DNA of 64,000 bases from positions 5,580,001-5,644,000 of the forward strand of contig OY970367.1 in assembly GCA_963718635.1 (NCBI GenBank), written 5' to 3'. This stretch comes from JAIOQJ01 sp963718635 (GTDB lineage Bacteria; Planctomycetota; Planctomycetia; Gemmatales; Gemmataceae). The notes under the pieces are model-generated. The model did no database searches. It was not told where the DNA came from and saw only the letters and a list, made by a program, of their open reading frames with translations. The position numbers and the translations under genes are program-made. Of the stretch, positions 38,193 to 48,085 are shown in pieces. Every line of letters begins with the position of its first letter. Position 1 is the first letter of the stretch.

Positions 38193-39083
38193 CTAGTAGT
38201 CTCCAACAACACTTCCGTCTGCCCGGCTTAATAAATTTTCGTAAACGATGCCGTTGATGCTTGGCCGGACAAGGTGGACCGAGCCATCGCCGGCCAGGAA
38301 ATTCAACCCCGCTGAATGCAAGCTGTGAAACACGTCGGGATCGGTAATTAGCGGATCGTTAGGCAGATGCGTTCGATGGCCATGATTGAGAACCAATGCT
38401 TGCGACATGGCGGCAGTTCCCACCGGATCAGGATCGCTCAACGCCAAGACGCTCGCGCCTTGCACGGCGCCGACCCAGGTGGTGCGAGAATGGGCCATGT
38501 TATGTTCGCCGATAAAGAGGGTATTGCTCAGGCCATCGCTAATGTCGGCATAGCTGAAGCGGCTGTTGCGAAGAAAGGCGCCGGTGTTGGCGCCGACGTA
38601 GCTGTCGGTTTCTTTGATGCCGTTGACAGCCGTGTAGTTTCCTTGAGCCAGCGTCGCATTCGTTCCATAGACGGAAAACGTTGGCAGCCTGGGATCGGAA
38701 GGACACCAGAAGGCGGGGATGAACGTTTGGCAGACGGCATTCACGCCGACGTTTTGTTTTAGATTGATGCCATTGAACACATTCTGCTGTTCCAGATCGC
38801 TGAGCAGATAGGTCGCCCAACCCCACCCCGGCCCGAGATCGGAAGAGGCGTCGGATGTTGCATTGGAATTGAGATCGGTGTAGCCAGGTGGGAAGAAACC
38901 TTCGCGACCGTAGTAGCCGTGCATTGCCAAACCGATTTGTTTTAGATTGTTGATGCAGCGGGTGCGCGCTGCCGCTTCACGCACTTTCTGCACTGCCGGC
39001 AGCAGCAGGCCGATCAGAATTGCAATGATCGCTATGACGACCAGCAATTCGATCAAGGTAAATGCTCGACGCCGCAGCTTCAT
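38193..39083 (-). CDS. DUF1559 pseudopilin-like protein (H-X9-DG class)
   Basis: The 296-residue protein starts with a type IV prepilin signal, RRAFTLIELLVVIAIIAILI, with the key Glu and hydrophobic helix. It continues as LPAVQKVREAAARTRCINNLKQIGLAMHGY, the DUF1559 hallmark. The C-terminal end has FHSLHSAGLNFLAGDGSVHLV, the H-x9-DG motif. Such proteins are numerous in planctomycetes and probably form extracellular pseudopili after cleavage by prepilin peptidase. It heads a two-gene unit with the HEAT lipoprotein. A TATAAT at about 39124-39132 on the minus strand could be its -10. Confidence 0.92.
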   Translation of the reverse strand: MKLRRRAFTLIELLVVIAIIAILIGLLLPAVQKVREAAARTRCINNLKQIGLAMHGYYGREGFFPPGYTDLNSNATSDASSDLGPGWGWATYLLSDLEQQNVFNGINLKQNVGVNAVCQTFIPAFWCPSDPRLPTFSVYGTNATLAQGNYTAVNGIKETDSYVGANTGAFLRNSRFSYADISDGLSNTLFIGEHNMAHSRTTWVGAVQGASVLALSDPDPVGTAAMSQALVLNHGHRTHLPNDPLITDPDVFHSLHSAGLNFLAGDGSVHLVRPSINGIVYENLLSRADGSVVGDY

Positions 39084-39261
39084 AACGGCACTCGCTTAAC
39101 AATGTAACCTTACGTTTTACTTTGTATTATATTTAAGTCTGTCGGCAAGTCAGACGGCGGCTGGGCAAAAGTTTTCGGCGACTCGCCGGATCGGCGCATG
39201 GCCATATCATTGATGAATAATCAGGTCCGCAGACCCACTAAATTTAGGCACAACATCATCA

Positions 39262-40511
39262 ATGACTGCTGAACCACCAGCGATAAAAAGTGAGAGCGAG
39301 CCGACGTCGCGGAAGCCGCCGTTCATCGGTCGCGATGTATCCGTCGGGCTTGGCGTCTGGCTCATCACCGGGGTAATCATTCTCGGCTCGGGCTGGTTCG
39401 GTTGGAAATTCGTGATGCCGCGAGCTGAGCCGGGAGCGCCGACGGTCTTGGCCGCCTTGGCGCATTGGGATGGAGGCTGGTACACCAGCATTGTCAATTG
39501 CGGCTATCGCTTCGACCCGGAAGACCATTCGAACGTTGCGTTTTTCCCGGCCTATCCCTCCTTGGCCGGAGCTTTGACTTTGTTAATGGATTTCGACTCG
39601 CGTATCTCGTTATTGCTGATCTCGCATCTATTCATGGCATTGAGTTTGATAGTGCTGCACTCTTATTTGCGCCATCGATTTCCGGAAGCGGGTAATGAAT
39701 TCTGGCGCTCGGGCTGCTCGGCTTTGCCCTATTTCCGCCGACTTTTTTCTTTCGGATGGCCTATTCGGAATCTCTTTTTTTTCTCTTGGTCGCGTTGATG
39801 CTGTTGGCGGTGCAGCGTTCGAGTTCGATCTGGTTCTTAGCCCTTTTGGTAGGGCTGGCAACAGCGTGCCGTCCGGTCGGCGTGGGGCTAGCGCCTATAG
39901 TCGCTTACGAGCTTTACCGTCGTTCGCCATCACGTTCCCATTTCGCTCTTCGCTCCTTGATTTTGCTCCCGCTTAGTATCTGGGGGCTGCTCGCCTATGC
40001 AGGGTTTCTTTACTATTGGGTCGGCGATCCCTTGGCATTCGTCAAAGTGCAGGAAGCCTGGAATCGGGAACGGGGCATGCCGTTTACCGATAAAATCGAG
40101 CCCCTAATAATGCTGAAGCCGATCTGGGGATGTTTTGATTCTTCGTCCAAATACTGCTTTCCCAACTTCGTCATTATTGGCGAATATATGATTTCTTCCA
40201 GCGTCCCGAACGCCGTTGTCTATCTACTTGGCGTCTCCTCGATTGTCTTTGGCGCGGTGAAGCGCTGGCTCACTGTGGCAGAAATATTGACAGCCATCGG
40301 CCTATTGACAATCCCCTATATCACACGCGGTTACGACAGCGATTTCCTGTCGTTCGCCCGCTTTACTGCGGTTGTGTTGCCCATTTATATTCCGCTGGCT
40401 TTTATTCTGGCCAAGAGGTCTAAGTTGGTTCAGATATTGTACTTCGCGCTTTGTGCCTGGCTCATTTCATTACTAACAGCCCTATTTACCGCCGGCTATC
40501 ACTTGGTCTAA
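39262..40511 (+). CDS. Integral-membrane mannosyltransferase, PIG-V-like (GT-C fold), one frameshift
   Basis: The polytopic protein of about 416 residues has a first helix (VWLITGVIILGSGWFGW) and then the GT-C signature ALAHWDGGWYTSIVNCGYRF, whose Asp is the likely catalytic base, and SNVAFFPAYPSLAGAL. This matches bacterial PIG-V/GT76-like enzymes that use a lipid-linked sugar. A missing base near 39706 splits the frame; the next part reads LGLLGFALFPPTFFFRMAYS and ends with several helices up to FTAGYHLV. It stands before an oxidoreductase gene 39 bases downstream. The acceptor is unknown. Confidence 0.8.
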
Positions 40512-40550
40512 AGACTGTTGGAAGCGTTGCCCGCTCAAGGAACTCAGAAT

Positions 40551-41654
40551 ATGGCTAAGCCAATTTGTCGCTGGGGAATTCTGGGGGCTGCCAACATTGC
40601 CCGCAAGAACTGGAAGGCGATCCGGAACGCGGAAAACTCGACTTTGGTTGCGGTTGCCAGTCGCGATAAAGCGCCAGCCGAGCGCTTCATCCAGGAGTGT
40701 CAAGCTGATACGCCTCACCCCGCTGTGCCGATCGTTTGCGCCAGTTATGAAGCACTGCTGGCGCTTAAGGATATTGATGCCGTCTATATCCCGCTGCCGA
40801 CGGGTGTGCGGAAGGAATGGGTTATTCGCGCAGCCGAGGCCGGCAAACACGTTTTGTGTGAAAAGCCGTGTGCGATCAACGGAACTGACCTGAAAGAAAT
40901 GCTCGACGCATGCCGCCGGAATCGCGTTCAGTTCATGGATGGGGTGATGTTCATGCACAGCAAGCGCTTGCCGTTACTGAGGGAAGTCTTGGACGATGGG
41001 GAATCGGTCGGCGCTCTTCGGCGCATCACCAGCCAGTTCAGCTTCCTGGCCGACACTCAGTTCATGGAGCAAAATATCAGGGTCAGCGGTTCATTGGAAC
41101 CGCTTGGCTGTCTTGGCGATCTCGGCTGGTACAACATCCGCTTTGCCCTGTGGACGATGAAGGAGCAAATGCCCGAACGCGTTAGTGGCCGATGTCTGGC
41201 TGCACATGGGGATGTGCCGATGGAATTCTCGGGCGAGATGTTTTTTGCCGATGGCGTGAGTGTTTCCTTCTTTACTTCTTTTCGCACGGAAATTACGCAG
41301 TGGGCCCATATCAGCGGCGTCAAGGGTCAGGCGAGCGTCCCCGATTTTGTGCTCCCGTTTTTCGGTTGTGAATCGACCTTTGATCTCAACCAGCCACGCT
41401 TTCAGGTTGATGGCTGTTCGTTTCATATGGAACGACACACATCAACGCGTTCAGCTTGCGAATATAGCGATGGCGCCCCGGACGCTCAGGAAACGAACAT
41501 GATTCGCCGGTTTGCCGACATCGTGCTTTCGGGTAAGCTGGAAACGAACTGGGGCGAGCAAGCGTTGAAGACTCAGCAAGTGCTCGACGCTTGTTTGGAT
41601 TCCGCGAAAAAGGATGGAAAGATGATCACGCTATCTCCATCAACTACGGATTGA
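40551..41654 (+). CDS. Gfo/Idh/MocA-family NAD(P)-dependent oxidoreductase
   Basis: The 367-residue protein has a Rossmann nucleotide site (WGILGAANIARKN), the EKPCA motif with the conserved catalytic-region Lys, and a C-terminal alpha/beta domain with GSLEPLGCLGDLGWYNIRFA. Members act on sugars, inositols or related alcohols, or on dihydrodiols. There is no Tat signal, so it is cytosolic. The ATG at 40551 (MAKPICRWG) has AAGGA at 40537-40541. It may share a transcript with the mannosyltransferase gene. Confidence 0.9.
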   Translation: MAKPICRWGILGAANIARKNWKAIRNAENSTLVAVASRDKAPAERFIQECQADTPHPAVPIVCASYEALLALKDIDAVYIPLPTGVRKEWVIRAAEAGKHVLCEKPCAINGTDLKEMLDACRRNRVQFMDGVMFMHSKRLPLLREVLDDGESVGALRRITSQFSFLADTQFMEQNIRVSGSLEPLGCLGDLGWYNIRFALWTMKEQMPERVSGRCLAAHGDVPMEFSGEMFFADGVSVSFFTSFRTEITQWAHISGVKGQASVPDFVLPFFGCESTFDLNQPRFQVDGCSFHMERHTSTRSACEYSDGAPDAQETNMIRRFADIVLSGKLETNWGEQALKTQQVLDACLDSAKKDGKMITLSPSTTD

Positions 41655-41682
41655 ATACCGATCAAGCACAGGAAGAATTCTG

Positions 41683-41771
41683 GCGCAAAGACGCTAAGAC
41701 GCAAAGGAAAAACCAAGATGAATGGTCTTGGAACTCCGCTTCTTCTTGGGTTTTCCTTTGCGGCTTTGCGC
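41683..41771. repeat. Inverted repeat, family D (second copy)
   Basis: Arms of about 27-35 bases, 41683-41717 and 41745-41771, contain GCGCAAAGACGCTAAGACGC and a near complement. The family also occurs at 14513-14597. It lies in the 249 bases between the oxidoreductase and LipM-like genes, which hold no other feature. Confidence 0.75.
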
Positions 41772-41903
41772 GAGATTTTCTTCAACTGACGATCTGTCTG
41801 GCTTTATCCGTGTTCGATCTGTGTTGATCCGTGGCTGAAATGTATTTGGTTTGAGTAAGAGTTATCCTTTAGATGCAGTCCTTTTCCTATTTCTCCGATT
41901 CCA

Positions 41904-42644
41904 ATGGTGTCAAAAACTCTATTACGACTGTTGCCGTTTGAGTCGCTGCAAGGCGCGAGCAACATGGCGGCCGACGAGGTGATGCTGCACGCTGCTGATG
42001 CCGGCCTTGCATCGTTGCGCTTCTATACCTGGGCCGAGCCGACGCTTAGTCTCGGCTATTTTCAAGCTGCAGCGGCGCGGTTAGCCGATCCGTTACTCGC
42101 TGACATTGCCTGGGTACGCCGGTCATCGGGCGGCGGCGCGATTTTGCATCATCGGGAGTTGACGTATTGTCTTGCACTTCCGGCAGGCCTGCCTTGGCAG
42201 ACGAAAGAGTCTTGGCTCTGCCGGATGCACCATCTCATTGCGGCGACGTTGCAAATGTTCGGAGTTTCTGTTCGCAGCGTGATCTGCGGTGAAGAGCAAA
42301 AGCTCGATCCCTTTCTCTGTTTCTTGCATCAGACGCCAGGCGATCTCTTGCTTGACAATTGCAAAGTGGCCGGCAGCGCGCAACGACGATTGCGCGGCGC
42401 GATCATGCAGCACGGAAGTATACTGCTGGAACAATCGCCGTATACTCTTCGCCTTCGCGGCATCGGCGAACTTAGCGGCAAGCGGATCGATGCGTGCGAT
42501 CTGGCGCAACAAATAGTTGACGCTTTCGCGAAGGAAACGGGCTGGGAGCTAACAACCGACGATTTCAGCGCAAACGAAAGACTACAGATCGAGACGCTGG
42601 CACGCGACAAGTACCTGTCTGCTAGCTGGAACGAAAAACGCTGA
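41904..42644 (+). CDS. LipM/LplA-family octanoyl or lipoyl transferase
   Basis: The 246-residue protein belongs to the biotin/lipoate ligase family. It has RRSSGGGAILHHRELTYCL (substrate loop), a Cys at about residue 139 in PFLCFLHQTPGD, where octanoyltransferase LipM has its nucleophile, and KVAGSAQRRLRGAIMQHGSI with the conserved Lys154. The Cys favours LipM, which moves octanoyl groups from acyl carrier protein to lipoyl domains, over ATP-dependent LplA. It acts in lipoate assembly in the cytoplasm. It is a single gene. Confidence 0.85.
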   Translation: MVSKTLLRLLPFESLQGASNMAADEVMLHAADAGLASLRFYTWAEPTLSLGYFQAAAARLADPLLADIAWVRRSSGGGAILHHRELTYCLALPAGLPWQTKESWLCRMHHLIAATLQMFGVSVRSVICGEEQKLDPFLCFLHQTPGDLLLDNCKVAGSAQRRLRGAIMQHGSILLEQSPYTLRLRGIGELSGKRIDACDLAQQIVDAFAKETGWELTTDDFSANERLQIETLARDKYLSASWNEKR

Positions 42645-42657
42645 CTACAAATGGGCG

Positions 42658-44037
42658 TCACGCCACGATTTCCTTCACCACGCTGCCCTTTACGTCCGTC
42701 AAGCGCATCTCGCGTCCCGCATAGCGGAACGTCAGCTTTTCGTGGTCCAGACCAAGCAAATGCAGAATCGTCGCATGCCAATCGTGGATGTGGACTTTGC
42801 CGTCAATCGCCTCGTAGCCATAGTCGTCGGTTTTGCCGTGGACGTGCCCGGCTTTCACGCCGCCGCCGGCCATCCAGGTCGTGAAACCTTTGTTGTTGTG
42901 ATCGCGTCCATCACCGCCCTGCGCATACGGTGTACGGCCGAACTCTCCACCCCAAATCACAAGCGTATCCTTCAGCATGTCTTTCGCTTTGAGATCTTTC
43001 AGCAAGGCGGCAATAGGTTGATCGACGCTTTGCGCCTTGGTCGCCAGATCCGCTTTCAGATTGCGATGGTGATCCCATTGCGGCGAGCATACTTCGACAA
43101 AGCGCACACCGGCTTCGACAAAACGACGGGCCAACAAGCACTGCCGTCCGAAATCGTTGGTGGCGGTTTCATCCACGCCGTACATTGCTTTCGTCGCGGC
43201 TGTTTCGTTGGCGAGGTCGAGCAGTTTCGGCAGGTCTTTTTGCATGCGGAAAGCAAGCTCGAACGACTCGATGGTTCCTTCCACCGCGGCATTGTGCGGG
43301 TCGTGCTCCAGCGTCTCGCGATTGAGCGATTGAATAAAGTCGAGTTGCATGCGCTGCGCGTCGCTCGATTGCTTCGGGTTCTTGATGTTGCTGACTCCTG
43401 CGTTGCCTATGCCGCGTAGGCCGCCGCGGATCGGCGTACCCTGATAAATGGCGGGAAGAAAGGAACTTCCATAGTTCGCTGGGCCGCCATTTTGAAAAGG
43501 CGGGCTAACGGATACAAAGCCAGGCAAATTTTCATTGGCGCTGCCGAGGCCGTATAGGACCCAAGCGCCCATCGAAGGCCTTGGGAATTGAAAGATGCCC
43601 GTATGCATTTGCGTGAAAGCCTGGGGGTGGGCGGGCACATCTGTGTGCATGCCGTTGAGCATGCAGAGATCGTCGGCCTGCTTCGCCAGTTCGGGAAAGA
43701 GTTCGGAGATCCACATGCCGCTCTGGCCGTGCTGCTTGAATTTCCAAGGCGAAGCCAGAAGTTTGGCAAAAGGCGTGCGCGCTTTGGGCATCGTCTTGCC
43801 GTTGTCGCTGGTCAGCCGCGGCTTATAGTCGAAGGTATCGACGTGCGACGGCGCGCCTTCCATGCAGAGAAAGATCACGCGCTTGGCCTTGGCCGGAAAG
43901 TGCGTCGGCTTCGGGGTGAGCGGATTGGCTTTCTCAGCAGCCCAGGTGGACATGCCGGCGAACGCCAGATAGCCGAAACCGGTTGCTGTCGCTTTCAAAG
44001 CGCTGCGGCGCGAGAACATATCGAAAGGCTGATTCAT
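42658..44037 (-). CDS. DUF1501 protein (Tat-exported)
   Basis: The intact 459-residue protein has a twin-arginine-type signal (FSRRSALKATATGFGYLAFA). The alkaline-phosphatase-like core has RVIFLCMEGAPSHVDTFDYK, QWDHHRNLK, LVIWGGEFGRTPYAQGGDGR, DHNNKGFTTWMAGGGVKAG and VHIHDWHATILHLLGLDHEK. Function unknown; members are usually paired with DUF1549/1553 proteins, as here, where that gene lies 26 bases upstream. It is a useful intact reference for the two broken paralogues at 32469 and 62446. Confidence 0.93.
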   Translation of the reverse strand: MNQPFDMFSRRSALKATATGFGYLAFAGMSTWAAEKANPLTPKPTHFPAKAKRVIFLCMEGAPSHVDTFDYKPRLTSDNGKTMPKARTPFAKLLASPWKFKQHGQSGMWISELFPELAKQADDLCMLNGMHTDVPAHPQAFTQMHTGIFQFPRPSMGAWVLYGLGSANENLPGFVSVSPPFQNGGPANYGSSFLPAIYQGTPIRGGLRGIGNAGVSNIKNPKQSSDAQRMQLDFIQSLNRETLEHDPHNAAVEGTIESFELAFRMQKDLPKLLDLANETAATKAMYGVDETATNDFGRQCLLARRFVEAGVRFVEVCSPQWDHHRNLKADLATKAQSVDQPIAALLKDLKAKDMLKDTLVIWGGEFGRTPYAQGGDGRDHNNKGFTTWMAGGGVKAGHVHGKTDDYGYEAIDGKVHIHDWHATILHLLGLDHEKLTFRYAGREMRLTDVKGSVVKEIVA

Positions 44038-44063
44038 GACATCCTCGGCTTAACACATAACTC

Positions 44064-46790
44064 TTAACGGTGTGAAAATTCCGCGCTGGCGAACAACGAT
44101 TGGCAGAGCGCCGACCAGGCATAGCGGCGCGATCGTTCTGGGCCGGGCTTCTCCTTTGCCGACTCTTTGCTGTAGCGATCGATGAATTCGAGCGCTCCCT
44201 TCTGTTCTTTGGCAGAAGGGGGACGAGAAAAGAACGACAGGTAAGCATGTTCCACCCGCTCGACATCTCCGCCGCCGGAAGCAAGCAGCTTGTCGGCGAC
44301 GATCTCCGCTTGCTGAATGACGAACGGATTATTCATCAGGTAAAGCGATTGAGCCGGGATAGTGGTCACGGCACGTTGGCCTGAAATCAGCGTCGGATCC
44401 GGGAAATCAAAAAGCGTTAGGGCTTCCGGGAGCAAATCGCGAATGATCGGGAGATAGACGCTACGATACGAATCACTCGTGAAAGAATCGACCGGCCTTC
44501 GGCGAAAAGAGAGGCCGACATTGCCTTCACCGTTCCGGGCAACCGGATCGCTTTTGGGAGGCGCCGGATCAAGTGTTCCGCTGACGGCCAGCATGGCGTC
44601 GCGCATCGCTTCCGCTTCAAGACGGCGTTTGTTCATTCTCCAAACGAGAACGTTATCGGGATCGATTTCATAGTTCTTGTCGTCAAACTGCGATGAAAGC
44701 TGATAGCTTCGGCTTAGAACGAGCGAGCGAATCATCTTCTTCGTCGACCAGCCTTTTGAGACAAACTGGTTGGCTAAATAATCGAGCAACACAGGATGAT
44801 CGGGCAATTGACCCGCTGCGCCAAAGTTATCGGGAGTAGCTACCAAGCCGCGTCCGTAAAGATGCTGCCAAATACGGTTGACCATCACGCGAGCGGTAAG
44901 CGGATTATTGCTGGAAGCAATCCAGTTTGCCAGTTCGAGACGGCCGCTGCCGCGACCGATGGAGGGTTGCTCCGTGGTCATGACGTGAGGAAAGCCGCGC
45001 TTAACCGTCACGCCCGGCTGATCGATCTCGCCGCGCACAAAAAGTACGCTATCGGTCGGCAAGCTTTTCTCGCGCACGCCCATCGCCTGGGACTTCGGCG
45101 TGCCATCCGCTTCGTAGGAAGCGAGTTTGCTTTCCAAATTGGCCGATTGAATGCGGAAGCGAATGCCCTTCATCGAGACGCGATCCGCCAGAGGCAGTGC
45201 TGCCAACTGATCTTTGAACTCTTTGAGTTGCTTCTCCATCTCGCTGCGGGCCGACGGGGTAAGGGGCTCAAGTGCGGCGGAAACATTGGCGCCACGCGGC
45301 AGCGTTAAGAGCGAGCTCGGATGATTATTTTGGATCACGCGCACCGTGCCGTAACAAGTCTCGGTGCCACGAAATATGCCGGCTAGTGCGTAGTAGTCGG
45401 TCGTCGGGATCGGGTCGAACTTATGGTCGTGGCAACGGGCACAGGCGACGGTCATCCCTTGGAATGCGACAAAGGTTGCATCGATTTGCTCATCGACCAA
45501 ATCCATCTGAAATTGCAACGGCATCCGTTCGTTATGGGCTTTGGGTCCGATGGCCAGAAAGCCCGTGGCAATGAGAAACTCCGCCTTCTGCTTCTCATCA
45601 CGCGGATCGAGCAGATCGCCGGCCAGTTGTTCGCGAATGAACTGGTTGTACGGCTTGTCGGCATTGAACGCGGCGATGACGTAGTCGCGATAACGCCAGG
45701 CATTCGGGTAGGCGAAGTTCGCCTGCTTGCCGCTCGACTCAGCAAAGCGGGCGACATCGAGCCAATGCCGGCCCCAGCGCTCTCCGAAGCGCGGCGAAGC
45801 GAGCAGCCGATCCACCACTTTCTCCACTGCTGGTTGTGGCGAGGCGCTGTATTCGTGTAGAAAAGTCGAGACCTCTTCCGCTGTCGGCGGCAGGCCCACC
45901 AAATCGAAGTAGAGGCGACGTAGCAGTGTGCGCGGATCGGCATCAGCGACCGGCTTAGCGCCTTTGGCTTCCATGTCGGCCAACAGAAAGCGATCGATCT
46001 CGCTTCGTGGCCAAGCGGTGGCATTCACTGCGGGTGGGGCCGATTTTTTCGGAAGCTGAAAGGCCCAGAACGAGCGCCCTTTCTCAATGTCGATTTCCGG
46101 CTTTACCAGTTTGCTGCCGCCCTCGCGTGGGTCGGCGGCGCCGAGCGCGATCCACTTTTCGAAATCGGCAACGACATCGTCGGCCAACTTCTTCTTCGGC
46201 GGCATGGCCAGCGTTTCATCCTGATGCCGCAGGGCCTTCATCAGAACGCTCTTCTTGGGATCGCCTGGAACGATGGATGGCCCGCTATCGCCCCCTTGCC
46301 GCAGCCCTGCGCGCGTATCGAGCGCCAGCCCACCTTTGAGCTTCGGCGACTCGGCTGAGTGACAGGAATAACACTCTTTCACTAAAACAGGCCGGATGCT
46401 TTTCTCGAAAAAGGCAAGTTGATCCGCTGTGGCAGGCTTATCGATGATAGGTGTGATTTTTGGCTCAAGCTTCGGCGGCGCGTCTTTGCCTTTGCCGCTT
46501 AACGTGCCGAGCTTCTTGAACTCTTCCAGTGTCAGAAAACCATCTTTGTCGGCATCAAGTCGATCGAAGACAAACTCGCGCGCCTTCGCGTTGTCTTTGA
46601 GCTTGGGCGCCACGTCGGCAAACTTCTTCCACTCATCTCGGCTTAGTTTGCCATCGCCATTGCTGTCGAACCGACGAAAGGCATTCTCCGGATCGAATTT
46701 CTGCTGGGCAGTCAACTCCGGGCCACTGATAACAGCGCAGGCAATGAGGCAGCCCAAGCCGAGGACGAGAACGCGATATAGCGAAATCAT
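44064..46790 (-). CDS. DUF1549/DUF1553 protein with EF-hands and cytochrome c (PSCyt1) domain
   Basis: The 908-residue exported protein has a signal peptide, two EF-hand calcium loops (DSNGDGKLSRDE at 42-53 and DADKDGFLTLEE at 79-90) and a planctomycete cytochrome domain with a CYSCH heme site (140-144) and MPPKKKLADD. The DUF1549 core follows (WPRSEIDRFLL, RFGERWGRHWLDVARFAESSG, a second CARCHDHKFDPI heme-like site), then DUF1553 (LANWIASSNNPLTARVMVNR, QHLYGRGLVATPDNFG, MNKRRLEAEAMRDAML). ATG 46790 has AGAGG upstream. It is the first gene of a two-gene unit with DUF1501. The frame is fully intact. Confidence 0.93.
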   Translation of the reverse strand: MISLYRVLVLGLGCLIACAVISGPELTAQQKFDPENAFRRFDSNGDGKLSRDEWKKFADVAPKLKDNAKAREFVFDRLDADKDGFLTLEEFKKLGTLSGKGKDAPPKLEPKITPIIDKPATADQLAFFEKSIRPVLVKECYSCHSAESPKLKGGLALDTRAGLRQGGDSGPSIVPGDPKKSVLMKALRHQDETLAMPPKKKLADDVVADFEKWIALGAADPREGGSKLVKPEIDIEKGRSFWAFQLPKKSAPPAVNATAWPRSEIDRFLLADMEAKGAKPVADADPRTLLRRLYFDLVGLPPTAEEVSTFLHEYSASPQPAVEKVVDRLLASPRFGERWGRHWLDVARFAESSGKQANFAYPNAWRYRDYVIAAFNADKPYNQFIREQLAGDLLDPRDEKQKAEFLIATGFLAIGPKAHNERMPLQFQMDLVDEQIDATFVAFQGMTVACARCHDHKFDPIPTTDYYALAGIFRGTETCYGTVRVIQNNHPSSLLTLPRGANVSAALEPLTPSARSEMEKQLKEFKDQLAALPLADRVSMKGIRFRIQSANLESKLASYEADGTPKSQAMGVREKSLPTDSVLFVRGEIDQPGVTVKRGFPHVMTTEQPSIGRGSGRLELANWIASSNNPLTARVMVNRIWQHLYGRGLVATPDNFGAAGQLPDHPVLLDYLANQFVSKGWSTKKMIRSLVLSRSYQLSSQFDDKNYEIDPDNVLVWRMNKRRLEAEAMRDAMLAVSGTLDPAPPKSDPVARNGEGNVGLSFRRRPVDSFTSDSYRSVYLPIIRDLLPEALTLFDFPDPTLISGQRAVTTIPAQSLYLMNNPFVIQQAEIVADKLLASGGGDVERVEHAYLSFFSRPPSAKEQKGALEFIDRYSKESAKEKPGPERSRRYAWSALCQSLFASAEFSHR

Positions 46791-47059
46791 GCTTGAACCT
46801 CTTGCTAACATGCTGCGTTCGGCCAGTTCACTTGTCTAGCATACACTGTAGCTCATCAGCCGCAGGTTTGCGACCTTGGTTCATCCGGCCTTGCGTCCCG
46901 AATAAATTGAGACCGAAAGGTGGAACAACTTTTCGCATCGCGACGAATCAAAAAAGCGACAGTTATGCCGGTGCGAGTGCGAGGCTGCGTTTTTATGCTA
47001 CGCTTTCCAGGGAACTGGGCTTTTCCGTTTTGCAAGCTGATCCAAGTCGAAAGTTAGCA

Positions 47060-47500
47060 ATGATGCTGCGAGTACGCGTGTTTGCACTTGTTGCACTAGC
47101 AATCGTTGCTGCCCTTTTAATGACTCGCGGACAGTCTCTAGGCGTCCGTGATGTTGCCCATAAGTCGGTGCAGTTTCAACTCGAGCTCATTGGCCGCAGC
47201 ATTTATGAACATCATTCAAGCCGAGGCCAATGGCCCAGCCAAAACGAAGACTTGGAAAGGACATCATTACCTTTGCAGAGTCCTTATTGGAAAGGAATGC
47301 TTGATGGAGGAGTGTACGTAATCGTTTGGCACAAGTCCTTGCAGTCCAACCCCAACGAGAATGCTCGGCAGATTCTTGTTTACCACAACAAAGGGCTGAT
47401 AGCCGAGAAGGGGCAGTCGTGGGTTTGCTGGGGCGACCTGCGCACCGAGTATATCAAAACCGACGATCTGCGACTTTACCTTCAAAATTTCCAAAATTGA
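47060..47500 (+). CDS. Hypothetical signal-anchored protein
   Basis: The 146-residue protein has an N-terminal hydrophobic helix (RVFALVALAIVAALLMTRGQ) and a soluble domain with SIYEHHSSRGQWPSQNEDLE, GGVYVIVWHKSLQSNP, ARQILVYHNKGL and VCWGDLRTEYIKTDDLRLYL. It looks like a planctomycete membrane-anchored small domain, probably facing the periplasm, of unknown function. The first ATG (47060) is chosen from a double ATG; the frame is open upstream to 46793 but the protein pattern begins here. Confidence 0.65.
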   Translation: MMLRVRVFALVALAIVAALLMTRGQSLGVRDVAHKSVQFQLELIGRSIYEHHSSRGQWPSQNEDLERTSLPLQSPYWKGMLDGGVYVIVWHKSLQSNPNENARQILVYHNKGLIAEKGQSWVCWGDLRTEYIKTDDLRLYLQNFQN

Positions 47501-47719
47501 ATTTCTAGCCAAACAGAATTTTCGGCACTTCGTTGGGATCTCAGCCCTTTGATCGTCCGGCACATCTCGGAATCAGAGCATGCCAACTTTGCCCTTCCTG
47601 CTCGTTCTCGGAGCGCAATGTCTTATGTCTTGGTGGTTGAACTAAATCCAGTCAGCAATAGGCCGGGGCCTTCGTCGATTCGGCTTTCACCTTCCGCCTG
47701 ATAATCTGCGCGACCGCCC

Positions 47720-47759
47720 TTGACATGCAACCATTAGGTTGCATATTATTGACAGAGGA
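47720..47759 (+). promoter_or_regulatory. Promoter with overlapping ArsR operator
   Basis: A TTGACA (-35, 47720-47725) and TATTAT (-10, 47744-47749) are 18 bases apart, a close match to sigma-70 promoters. The spacer is filled by a palindrome ATGCAACCATTAGGTTGCAT (47725-47744), with perfect 8-base arms. This is the expected place for an ArsR dimer to block polymerase. An AGAGGA site follows at 47754-47759 before the ATG at 47768. Confidence 0.8.
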
Positions 47760-47767
47760 CAGCCGAC

Positions 47768-48085
47768 ATGGACAACGTGTTTAAGGCGCTCGCCGACCCG
47801 ACAAGACGAAAGCTGCTCGACCGGCTTCACGCCGACAACGGGCAGACTTTGGGGGCATTGTGCGAGCACCTGAACATGACGAGGCAGGCCGTCACTAAGC
47901 ACCTTGTCCTATTGGAAGAGGCTAATCTGGTTGTCGCGGTACGAAAGGGCCGTGAGAAACTGCATTATCTCAATCCTGTGCCGATTCATGAGATCTATGA
48001 GCGGTGGATCGCCAAGTTCGAGCGCCACCGGTTGGAAGCGCTTCATCAACTCAAACAAATGCTGGAGGAGAACAAAGATGGATAA
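47768..48085 (+). CDS. ArsR-family regulator of an SRPBCC operon
   Basis: The 105-residue winged-helix protein has DNVFKALADPTRRKLLDRLH, LGALCEHLNMTRQAVTKHLVLLEEANLV and VRKGREKLHYLNPVPIHEIY. It probably represses its own operon by binding the palindrome at 47725-47744. There is no metal-binding Cys motif. Its 3' end overlaps the next gene by 8 bases, so they are translationally coupled. ArsR genes of this type are very commonly paired with an SRPBCC/AHSA1 gene. Confidence 0.92.
   Translation: MDNVFKALADPTRRKLLDRLHADNGQTLGALCEHLNMTRQAVTKHLVLLEEANLVVAVRKGREKLHYLNPVPIHEIYERWIAKFERHRLEALHQLKQMLEENKDG

Noticed and set aside
42742..43419. 225-residue open frame on the + strand
   Set aside because: It is the mirror frame of the intact DUF1501 gene, produced by its codon bias.
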